Shown here in pieces: positions 6,820-12,671 of a DNA stretch of 12,671 nt. The stretch's first letter is position 1, and every line of letters begins with the position of its first letter. This DNA comes from Clostridia bacterium (GTDB lineage Bacteria > Bacillota > Clostridia > Christensenellales > Borkfalkiaceae). The notes under the pieces were generated by a model. That model was not told the origin of the DNA. It was given only the letters and a program-made list of their open reading frames with translations, and ran no database searches. The translations under genes were made by a program, and so were the position numbers. Location: assembly GCA_017628935.1 (NCBI GenBank), contig JAGBYC010000234.1, positions 1 to 12,671 on the forward strand. The letters run 5' to 3'.

Positions 6820-9042
6820 ATGAAAAACAAAAATTATTTTAAAGCGTTGTTCACAAACGCAGTTTTCTATGCGGGATTCGTTCTTGGGTTTATTCTTATA
6901 ACGGCTTACATAGTTTGTTACGAATACGGAATAATTAAATGGTTTGCCGCGTCTTCTGCTGATATCGTAGCATTCGTTGACGTATTAATAGCGTTAGCGT
7001 TAGCAATATTCGTGCTTGCTGGTTTTAGAAAACTTAAAACTGAAACGGTAACGTTTAGTGAAGCGTTAGTTGGGTTTTTACTTGCCTTAGTATTAGGTGG
7101 TATTTACCTTATAATATTCGTCGAAAATCACGTTGTATCAAGCGCGTTAACAACGGTAATTGCACTTGCAATAGCAAGCGTAGTTATGGTATTAAGAGCA
7201 AAATATTTCGACCATAAGTATGACGTTTTACCATCTAACGTTAACGTTAAGTCGTACTACAAAGCGTTTTTTAAAACTTACGGCGTAGTAGCAATTATCT
7301 TTGCAGTAGCAACGTGCGCTACGATGGTTATTATCGAACTTTCTAACGTGGTTGGTTACATATTAGCAGGCGGTAGTATTAAAGTTGCCGTGTCAATTGC
7401 TTTAGTGTGTGCTTTCGTGTTGTTCTTAATTTTATTCTTTACAAGATTAAGAACTAAAGAAATGGGTATAGTTGACGTGTTAACGTTTGCAATTATCGGC
7501 GTTGTATTAGGTATTATTCCAGTAGCGTTTATGGTTGCCCCAGTTTACATTGTTTTAGTTGTTGTTGCTGAAGCAGTTATATTTGCTTTAGGCGTTGTAC
7601 TTACAATTTTAATTATCAAAAACACTCACGTTTATACTGACGAAGAAAATAAAGAACTTGAAAACGCTCAAACGGGCGTAGCGTCGTATTTAAAGGCGTT
7701 AATTGACAAAACTAATATAATAGTTGCTATCGGTGTTTCGGCTATTATTTCGGCGTTTGTAACCTTTATTGAGGGCATCAATATTCTTTCAGTTTTAATG
7801 AGCGTATTAAAACTTGAAGGCGAATTCGTTATTGCAGTTGGCGTAGTTGTAGTAGCAGTGTTATTCGTGTTGTTCGTACTTGCTGACGTTAACGATTATC
7901 GTATTACTGAAGTTGACTCTGCGCTTAACGTATGGAACGTTACGTTTGTAACGTTAACTATATTACACTTTGCGCTTTTTGGTGGCGGAATTGATTTACA
8001 CTTTGCTTTTGCTTTTGGTGGCTTAGTACTTGGTTTAATTCTTTTCTTTGTTCGTTCGCGTTTCGTTCACTACGGCGAAGTTGTTTTCAAAACGGCTGAG
8101 CCTTGCGCGTGCGTAGAACCAGTTGTTGAAGTTGTTGCTACTGAAGAAACTACTAACGACGCTGAAGAAGTTACTGAAGAAGCCGTTGAAGAAGTAGCAA
8201 CCGTTCCTACAAAACTTAAACGCATTAACGTTAAAAAGATTTTTGAAAATTACGTTCGTACGGGTGATAATCAACTTAAAGAAAATTATAGCGCAATTAA
8301 AAACGCGTTCTATTCTTACGGTGTTCACTCACGCTTAACCAAAACGCGTGAAAACTTCTCTAAAAAAGGCGCGTCTATGTCAAAGGTTAAGCCTGAAAAG
8401 GCGCTTCACCTTCAAGCAAAATTACAAGTACGTGGCAAGTTTGTTAAACTTTATATTAACGTTGACCCTACTACGCTTGACGCAAAATATTTCCGTCATA
8501 AAGACGTTTCTTCAAAATCGCCAGACCAAGCAACGCTTTTAAAAATTCGTTCTAAACTCACTTTGAAACGTGCGCTTGAACTTATTGATATGCTTGCTGA
8601 AAAAGAAGGCTTTACTAAAAAGAAAAAGTTTGAACCAGTTGACTACACTAAAGTGTACACTGATGAAAACCTTTCTTATATGGAAAAATTAGGCTTTGAC
8701 TATATCGTTAAAAATAGCGTTACTCTTTATGAAGTTAAAGGTTATAACCCAGAGTTTGCCGATAAAGTTGTTAAAACTTTAATAGTTGATAAGCCAGACC
8801 GTTATATTTACGACGAAGTTTCACTTGACGCTATATGCGATAATTTCGCCGAAGGCGAAGTTGCTGACTTAGAGGCAATGCGCGCTAAAGGGCTTATTAA
8901 AATTAACGCTAATAAAGTTACCGTTGTTGCAAGCCCTAAACTCTCTAAAAAACTTACTATCGTTGCTAGCGAAATTGAACCTAACGCAATTATGATGGTG
9001 GCAATAGCAGGTGGCGAAGTTACTCAACTTGTAGAAGCATAA
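6820..9042 (+). CDS. polytopic membrane protein: three 4-TM modules, conserved soluble domain, uL15-like C-terminus
   Basis: A 740-residue protein. Residues 1-418 hold about 12 hydrophobic helices that fall into three similar four-helix modules (about 6-130, 145-270, 289-418). Each opens with Y-[FYL]-K-A-[LF], has a charged loop after helix 2 and ends in a basic/aromatic tail (RAKYFDH, IKNTHVY, RSRFVHY). A Glu-rich linker (about 427-462) leads to a basic soluble domain (about 488-595, NYSAIKNAFYSYGVHSRL and a later RGKFVKLYINVD). I recall similar domains in clostridial proteins, but without a known function. Residues about 664-739 read like the C-terminal half of ribosomal protein uL15 (VSLDAI, FAEGEV, KGLIKI, LSKKLTIVA, AGGEV). 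The soluble part should be cytosolic. It lies downstream of the LRR lipoprotein gene with AAGGAGGAT at 6809-6816. The biological role is unknown. Confidence 0.85.
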   Translation: MKNKNYFKALFTNAVFYAGFVLGFILITAYIVCYEYGIIKWFAASSADIVAFVDVLIALALAIFVLAGFRKLKTETVTFSEALVGFLLALVLGGIYLIIFVENHVVSSALTTVIALAIASVVMVLRAKYFDHKYDVLPSNVNVKSYYKAFFKTYGVVAIIFAVATCATMVIIELSNVVGYILAGGSIKVAVSIALVCAFVLFLILFFTRLRTKEMGIVDVLTFAIIGVVLGIIPVAFMVAPVYIVLVVVAEAVIFALGVVLTILIIKNTHVYTDEENKELENAQTGVASYLKALIDKTNIIVAIGVSAIISAFVTFIEGINILSVLMSVLKLEGEFVIAVGVVVVAVLFVLFVLADVNDYRITEVDSALNVWNVTFVTLTILHFALFGGGIDLHFAFAFGGLVLGLILFFVRSRFVHYGEVVFKTAEPCACVEPVVEVVATEETTNDAEEVTEEAVEEVATVPTKLKRINVKKIFENYVRTGDNQLKENYSAIKNAFYSYGVHSRLTKTRENFSKKGASMSKVKPEKALHLQAKLQVRGKFVKLYINVDPTTLDAKYFRHKDVSSKSPDQATLLKIRSKLTLKRALELIDMLAEKEGFTKKKKFEPVDYTKVYTDENLSYMEKLGFDYIVKNSVTLYEVKGYNPEFADKVVKTLIVDKPDRYIYDEVSLDAICDNFAEGEVADLEAMRAKGLIKINANKVTVVASPKLSKKLTIVASEIEPNAIMMVAIAGGEVTQLVEA

Positions 9043-9074
9043 CGTATTATTAATGCTTTAAAAAACTTAATATT

Positions 9075-9105
9075 AAAAGGCTTGTGAAATTCGCAAGCCT
9101 TTTTT
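9075..9105 (+). terminator. intrinsic terminator of the lipoprotein/membrane-protein operon
   Basis: A 10-bp perfect stem (9075-9084 with 9094-9103), extendable by a wobble and a G-C pair, is followed by six T (9100-9105). It lies 32 bases after the stop. Confidence 0.88.
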
Positions 9106-9152
9106 ATTATCTACCATTAATAAGTACCATTTTATAAAATAAAATGTAAAAA

Positions 9153-9170
9153 TGTGAAAGAATTTTCACA
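9153..9170. promoter_or_regulatory. inverted repeat upstream of the permease -35, candidate regulator site
   Basis: TGTGAAA (9153-9159) and TTTCACA (9164-9170) form a perfect 7-bp inverted repeat with spacer GAAT. The centre lies about 50 bases before the predicted transcription start, 6 bases before the -35 box. It recalls CRP/FNR half-sites, but the inner spacing (8 rather than 6) does not fit CRP. An activator or repressor of purine uptake is possible; no T-tract follows, so it is not a terminator. Confidence 0.4.
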
Positions 9171-9176
9171 AAAGTA

Positions 9177-9205
9177 TTGAAACGTGTCGAAAAAAGTGGT
9201 AAAAT
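9177..9205 (+). promoter_or_regulatory. promoter of the NCS2 permease gene
   Basis: The -35 TTGAAA (9177-9182) and -10 TAAAAT (9200-9205) are separated by 17 bases. The predicted start near 9212 gives a leader of about 37 bases, too short to hold a purine or PRPP riboswitch. The strong ribosome site AAGGAGG is at 9234-9240. Confidence 0.78.
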
Positions 9206-9248
9206 TATAGTATATTTGGTGTGTAAACACTTAAAGGAGGATTTTTAA

Positions 9249-10751
9249 ATGAATAAGTTTTTAACTTCTCTCGGTTTTGATGCTGAGAAGAAACAAACTA
9301 CCGTTAAAACTGAAATCATTGCGGGTATCGTTACTTTCCTTGCAATGGCTTACATTTTAACGGTTAACCCTGCGCAAATTTTAGTTGGCGCAGACGCTGC
9401 TTACTGGCCATCGGTATTCATTGCAACTGCTCTTGGTGCAATAGTAGGTACGCTTTTAATGGCGTTCTTTGCTAAAATGCCTTTAGCACAAGCATCTGGT
9501 ATGGGTCTTAACTCATTACTTGGTGGTCTTATTGCTATTTGGGCAGGCGACACTTACGGTGTAGTATTTACTATCGGTCAAGCGTTTGCAATGGTTCTTA
9601 TCTCTGGTGCTATTTTCCTTGCACTTTCGTTAATTACCATTAAAGGCAAATCATTCCGTGAACTTGTGTTCGACGGTATGCCAGTTGCTGTAAGAAGCGC
9701 AATTTCAGTAGGTATCGGTTTATTCATTGCATATATCGGTTTCCAAAACGCTGGTGTTATCGTTCACAACGCTTACACTCAAGTTGGTTTTGTAGACTTT
9801 ACTAAATGGGGCGAACAAATCGTTAACGTTGGTAACCCTGCATCATTCGCTGCTCAATCTGCAGTTGTATGTTTAGTTGGTTTATTCCTTATCGCTATTT
9901 TAGATAAACTTAACGTTAAAGGCTCTATCATTTTCGGTATTATCGGCGCTGCTATCGTTGGTATTCCTCTTGGTGTTACTGACCTTTCAGTTCTTGCTGG
10001 TAACGGTAACGTTTCTTGGAAATTCTGGGAAAACTTTGCTAACTTCTTCGGCGGTGAAAAGAGCGTATTCTTCTCATTCACAGAAGTATTCACTACTGGC
10101 TTCCCTGCAGGTTCAGTATTCACAGTTATCATGGTTATCATCACTATGTGTATGATCGACATGTTCGATACAATGGGTACTATCGTAGGTTGTTGTGGTG
10201 GTAACAGAATTTTATCTGATGAAAACAACAAACCACACAACTACGACAAAATTATGATTTCTGACGCAGTTGCAACTTGTGCAGGCGCTATGCTTGGTAC
10301 ATCTACAGTTACAACTTTCGTTGAATCAGGTGCCGGCGTTTCTGCTGGTGGTAGAACTGGTCTTACAGCGTTCACAGTAGCATGCTTATTCTTCATCTCT
10401 ATGTTCGCTATGCCTTTATTCGCTGCTATTCCTGGCGCGGCTACTGCATCTGCACTTGTTTACGTAGGCGTTCTTATGATGAAAAACAACATTAAATCAG
10501 TTGACTTTAGCGACGCTATCAACGCTACTGCTGCTTTCCTTACAATGGTTGTTATGATTCTTTCTTACTCAATCACTAAAGGTATCGGTATCGGTCTTAT
10601 TGCTTTCACATTCATGAGCGCTATCGACTACGTTGTTAACTACGTTAAATACCTTGCTAAGAAAGGTGAAAAACCAGTTTGGAACGTTTCTGTTGTTACT
10701 CTTATCGTAACTGCTCTCTTCCTTGTTTACTTCTTCGTTCCAGTTGCATAA
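9249..10751 (+). CDS. NCS2-family (AzgA/PbuG-type) purine permease
   Basis: A 500-residue integral membrane transporter of the nucleobase-cation symporter-2 superfamily, AzgA/PbuG branch. These proteins import adenine, guanine or hypoxanthine with protons for purine salvage. Hallmarks visible are KTEIIAGIVTFLAMAYI near the N-terminus (20-36), ASGMGLNS (82-89), DMFDTMGT (304-311) and VESGAGVSAGGRTGL (358-372), with hydrophobic helices over the whole length. Size is normal and the frame intact. The exact substrate cannot be read from sequence. The gene is monocistronic, with its own promoter, a strong AAGGAGG site and a terminator. Its codons differ from the neighbours: many TTC, ATC, TAC, AAC and CTT where adjacent genes prefer TTT, ATA/ATT, TAT and TTA. 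This suggests high expression or acquisition from elsewhere. Confidence 0.94.
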   Translation: MNKFLTSLGFDAEKKQTTVKTEIIAGIVTFLAMAYILTVNPAQILVGADAAYWPSVFIATALGAIVGTLLMAFFAKMPLAQASGMGLNSLLGGLIAIWAGDTYGVVFTIGQAFAMVLISGAIFLALSLITIKGKSFRELVFDGMPVAVRSAISVGIGLFIAYIGFQNAGVIVHNAYTQVGFVDFTKWGEQIVNVGNPASFAAQSAVVCLVGLFLIAILDKLNVKGSIIFGIIGAAIVGIPLGVTDLSVLAGNGNVSWKFWENFANFFGGEKSVFFSFTEVFTTGFPAGSVFTVIMVIITMCMIDMFDTMGTIVGCCGGNRILSDENNKPHNYDKIMISDAVATCAGAMLGTSTVTTFVESGAGVSAGGRTGLTAFTVACLFFISMFAMPLFAAIPGAATASALVYVGVLMMKNNIKSVDFSDAINATAAFLTMVVMILSYSITKGIGIGLIAFTFMSAIDYVVNYVKYLAKKGEKPVWNVSVVTLIVTALFLVYFFVPVA

Positions 10752-10770
10752 TTAAAAACTTAACAAAAAT

Positions 10771-10803
10771 AAAAAGACTTGTGATTTTTCACAAGTCTTT
10801 TTT
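10771..10803 (+). terminator. intrinsic terminator of the permease gene
   Basis: A perfect 14-bp stem (10771-10784 with 10789-10802) has a TTTT loop and a six-T tract ending at 10803. It lies 19 bases after the permease stop, in the convergent gap with the minus-strand TtcA-family gene. Confidence 0.9.
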
Positions 10804-10826
10804 ATAGCGTTAAACGTTTAATTAAT

Positions 10827-10856
10827 AAAAAAAGTGCGAAAATTTTTCGCACTTTT
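10827..10856 (-). terminator. intrinsic terminator overlapping the stop codon of the TtcA-family gene
   Basis: A 12-bp stem (10830-10841 with 10845-10856) has a 3-base minimal loop and, on the minus strand, a T-rich tail (10833-10827). The first two bases of the stem on that strand lie inside the stop codon (10857-10855), so coding sequence and terminator overlap. Confidence 0.8.
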
Positions 10857-11586
10857 ATTCTTGGTTTGGTTTTTTAGGTAAGTTAACTCTTTCGTAATGA
10901 GTTAAAGCGTTTAAAACGTTGTCGCTCACCATAGGAACGTCTTTTCTAATATCTTTAAGTAAATTTTTAACGTACTCGCGTTGAGTTTTATGGTTAACAG
11001 GGCAAGGGTTATGTAAAACTGGTAAGTTTTTTGAAAACGACGCAACCTCAAACTCTCTTAAATAAATCATAGGTCTAATAACCGTTAAGTTAGCGCGTTC
11101 AAGATAGGTTACGGGGCTAAACGTTGAAATTCTTCCTTCGTACATAAGTGATAAAAAGAAAGTTTCTATCATATCGTCACCGTCGTGGCCAAGCGCAACT
11201 TTATTACAGCCAAGTTTACTAGCAGCGCCGTTTAACGCGCCTCTACGCATATTTGCACAAAGCGAGCAAGGGCTTTTTTCTTTTCTTTCGTTAAACACAA
11301 CTTCGGCAATTTGAGTTTTTTCAATATAATACTCTACGCCAAGGCTTTCACAGTATTTTTTAATGTTTTCAATTTCTTGCTTATCGTAATCAAGCCCCAT
11401 ATCAACGGTAACGGCAATAAGGTCGAACTCTTCAGGATAAAAGCGTCTAAGTCCAGCCAAAGCCGAAAGCAAAGTCATACTATCTTTACCACCAGAAAGA
11501 CCAACGGCAATTTTGTCGCCAGCCTTTATCATTTTATAATCGTCAACGCATTTACGTAAACGTGATAAAATTTGCTGTAAAGTCAT
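10855..11586 (-). CDS. TtcA-family tRNA 2-thiocytidine synthetase-like ATPase
   Basis: A 243-residue cytosolic PP-loop ATPase. SGGKDS (31-36) is the ATP-pyrophosphatase loop. PCSLCANMRRG gives C107 and C110, and NPCP gives C195; together these match the three Cys that hold the 4Fe-4S cluster in TtcA, which thiolates cytidine 32 of tRNA. GHDGDDMIET (133-142) is the other signature; E. coli TtcA has GHH. Length is shorter than E. coli TtcA (about 310), as is usual in Bacillota members, whose RNA target is not always TtcA's, so no symbol is given. TilS is excluded because it lacks these Cys and is longer. The ribosome site AAGGAG (11607-11602) lies 15 bases from the ATG, unusually far. An ATT two codons upstream would have ideal spacing, so the exact start is slightly uncertain. 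Confidence 0.88.
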   Translation of the reverse strand: MTLQQILSRLRKCVDDYKMIKAGDKIAVGLSGGKDSMTLLSALAGLRRFYPEEFDLIAVTVDMGLDYDKQEIENIKKYCESLGVEYYIEKTQIAEVVFNERKEKSPCSLCANMRRGALNGAASKLGCNKVALGHDGDDMIETFFLSLMYEGRISTFSPVTYLERANLTVIRPMIYLREFEVASFSKNLPVLHNPCPVNHKTQREYVKNLLKDIRKDVPMVSDNVLNALTHYERVNLPKKPNQE

Positions 11587-11605
11587 ATAAATGTTATAAA
11601 ACTCC

Positions 11606-11634
11606 TTTTCATTTTTATAATTATATGTTAAAAT
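11606..11634 (+). promoter_or_regulatory. promoter of the COG2426 gene
   Basis: The extended -10 TGTTAAAAT (hexamer TAAAAT at 11629-11634) sits 17 bases after a weak -35, TTTTCA (11606-11611). It overlaps the likely -10 of the divergent gene, so the two promoters probably compete. Confidence 0.5.
11620..11625 (-). promoter_or_regulatory. -10 box of the divergent TtcA-family gene
   Basis: A perfect TATAAT on the minus strand lies 4 bases from the plus-strand -10 (11629-11634). At 17 bases upstream the -35 position reads only TTTCTA, so recognition would rely on the -10. A start near 11613 would leave a leader of about 27 bases including AAGGAG. Confidence 0.4.
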
Positions 11635-11667
11635 AAATTTTGTAGAAAATCAATCGTTTGAGGGCTT

Positions 11668-12285
11668 ATGGCTGAATTTATTCGCGAATTTTTATCAATT
11701 TTTACAAATGATGGTAAAATTATAACGCTTTTAGTGTCAATGTTTCCGTTAGTTGAACTTAAAGGGGCAATACCTATCGGCGTTAGTTACGGTGAAAATT
11801 TAATAACGTCGGCATTACTTGCGTATTCGGGTTCAACGCTTGTTTCAATTCCGTTATTCTTTTTACTTTTGCCCGTTTTCAACTTGCTTAAAAAAATACC
11901 GTTTATTAAAAAAGTGGTTGAAAAAATGGAACTTGTGTTTAAGCAAAAAGCCGAAAAACTTGCTAAAAACTCTAATGGCGAAGTTGAAGAAAAAAAGCGC
12001 AAAATGTTAATTGTAGGCTTGTTTATTTTCGTTGCCGTTCCTTTCCCGGTAACGGGGGTGTGGACGGGTACTGCAATAGCCGTATTTTTAAACATGAAGT
12101 TTAAAGACGCGTTTTTACCTATCGTGGTAGGCAACCTTGTGGCAGGCAGTATTATAACGCTTTTAACGTTTTTACTTGAACCTTACGTAGACTATATTAT
12201 TTTAACTTTATTTGCAATTGCAATAGTAATGCTTACGATATTTATTATTAAAATAATAAAAGCAAAACCAGAACAAACTAATTAA
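11668..12285 (+). CDS. COG2426 putative small multidrug export family membrane protein
   Basis: A 205-residue membrane protein of the Sm_multidrug_ex family (Pfam name from memory). The two family motifs are present as a pseudo-symmetric pair: FPLVELKGAIPIG (26-38) and VPFPVTGVWTGTAIA (124-138), each leading into a hydrophobic helix. A charged cytosolic loop (about 78-112, KKVVEKMELVFKQKAEKLAK) separates the halves, and two further helices lie at about 150-170 and 175-198. The 'multidrug export' label in the family is weakly supported; substrate and direction are unknown. The arrangement recalls DedA/VTT proteins with re-entrant loops. The ribosome site GAGGG (11660-11664) lies only 3 bases before the ATG, but no other ATG fits. 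It is divergent from the TtcA-family gene and converges on the PHP gene. Confidence 0.88.
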   Translation: MAEFIREFLSIFTNDGKIITLLVSMFPLVELKGAIPIGVSYGENLITSALLAYSGSTLVSIPLFFLLLPVFNLLKKIPFIKKVVEKMELVFKQKAEKLAKNSNGEVEEKKRKMLIVGLFIFVAVPFPVTGVWTGTAIAVFLNMKFKDAFLPIVVGNLVAGSIITLLTFLLEPYVDYIILTLFAIAIVMLTIFIIKIIKAKPEQTN

Positions 12286-12286
12286 T

Positions 12287-12316
12287 AAAAAAAGGCCTTG
12301 TTTAAAGGCTTTTTTT
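12287..12316. terminator. bidirectional terminator between COG2426 and PHP genes
   Basis: An A-run plus AGGCCTT, a short loop and AAGGCT plus seven T pair as an imperfect hairpin with one bulged G. It can act on both strands and includes the stop codon of the minus-strand gene (12304-12302). Confidence 0.7.
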
Positions 12317-12671
12317 ATTTAATAATTTTACGTTAAAATCTTCTAAAATATTTATGCCGTATTCTTTTGCTAACGCTTTTGCAATTTCAATCGACTTGCC
12401 GTCGTAAGCGTTAAATTCGTCGTGCGAGTCTTGACCTAAAACGGCGTCAACACCTACTTCGCCAACTAATTTTAAAAAGTTACGGTTAGGGTAATGACGG
12501 TTATCGCGTATGCCAAGCATATTTATTTCAACGGGAACGCCGTATTTTTTACACTCAGTTAAAAACCTAACGTATTCAGCGTTGTAAAAATCAATATCGC
12601 CAATAAAGTTGTAACAGTCTGGGTGCGCTACGTAACTAATATAGCCCGACTTTACTGCTAAAATTAAATTA
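12302..12671 (-). CDS. PHP-family histidinol-phosphatase-like protein, C-terminal part (5' end beyond window)
   Basis: The frame is open to the right edge, so only the last 122 residues are seen. An ATG at 12520 is internal and not the start. Visible PHP motifs are ISYVAHPD (the strand with a metal-binding His, about 25 codons before the internal VPVEIN), VPVEINMLGIR and VLGQDSHDEF, where DSH is the late Asp-x-His metal ligand pair. PNRNFLKLVGEVG lies between the last two. This arrangement is that of HisK-type histidinol phosphatase, which removes phosphate from L-histidinol phosphate in His synthesis. Orphan copies in Clostridia often have other or unknown substrates. Unlike the PHP-like protein at 1710, the metal ligands visible here are intact. 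The stop lies within the shared terminator. Confidence 0.82.
   Translation of the reverse strand, partial: NLILAVKSGYISYVAHPDCYNFIGDIDFYNAEYVRFLTECKKYGVPVEINMLGIRDNRHYPNRNFLKLVGEVGVDAVLGQDSHDEFNAYDGKSIEIAKALAKEYGINILEDFNVKLLNKKSL

Noticed and set aside
9153..9170. CRP binding site (TGTGA...TCACA)
   Set aside because: Spacing between half-sites is 8 rather than 6, and CRP is not expected in such an organism; kept only as a generic inverted repeat.
9206..9248. Purine or PRPP riboswitch in front of the NCS2 permease
   Set aside because: The promoter leaves a leader of only about 37 bases, with no conserved aptamer core visible.
12302..12520. Complete 72-residue gene starting at the ATG at 12520
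   Set aside because: The frame continues upstream to the window edge with clear PHP motifs (ISYVAHPD, VPVEIN), so the ATG is internal and the gene is truncated by the window.

Overview
The window looks like an AT-rich chromosome segment from a Gram-positive, low-GC member of the Bacillota, most likely an uncultured gut-type Clostridia or Christensenellales-like lineage. The taxonomy is inference. It rests on strong AGGAGG-type ribosome sites, TTGACA-N17-TAAAAT promoters, BspA-type LRR_5 proteins, an M23/SpoIIQ-like protein, a TtcA-family protein and a PHP-type histidinol phosphatase. I see no insertion sequence, phage gene, CRISPR array, tRNA or rRNA, and no gene-free stretch longer than about 230 bases.

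Layout. (1) 114-1139 (+): cytoplasmic-looking BspA/LRR_5 protein with its own promoter and terminator. (2) 1258-1533 (-): HU-type DNA-binding protein, divergent from (3) 1710-4129 (+), a tightly coupled two-gene unit. That unit encodes a PHP-fold protein and a glycerol-1-phosphate dehydrogenase/dehydroquinate synthase-fold protein, and both appear to have lost most catalytic metal ligands. (4) 4188-4589 (+): small secreted Tyr-rich hypothetical whose ribosome site lies inside the preceding terminator hairpin. (5) 4655-5338 (+): membrane-anchored M23/LytM protein resembling SpoIIQ, behind a sequence resembling a forespore sigma-F promoter. (6) 5567-9042 (+): an LRR_5 lipoprotein gene followed 35 bases later by a 740-residue membrane protein. 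The membrane protein consists of three copies of a four-helix membrane module, an acidic linker, a conserved soluble domain of unknown function and a C-terminal domain that reads like ribosomal protein uL15. (7) 9249-10751 (+): NCS2 purine permease with codon use visibly unlike its neighbours. (8) 10855-11586 (-): TtcA-family tRNA thiolation ATPase, divergent from (9) 11668-12285 (+), a COG2426 small multidrug export-type membrane protein. (10) 12302-12671 (-): C-terminal part of a PHP histidinol-phosphatase-like gene running off the window.

How the parts work together. Most genes sit in one- or two-gene transcription units bounded by clear intrinsic terminators. Two units are the best candidates for undescribed biology. 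One is the lipoprotein plus 3x4TM/uL15-like membrane protein, which may link the outer membrane face to a cytosolic RNA- or ribosome-related domain. The other is the coupled pair of apparently degenerate enzymes, which may be a pseudoenzyme complex. Both functions are inference; the architectures are read from the sequence.
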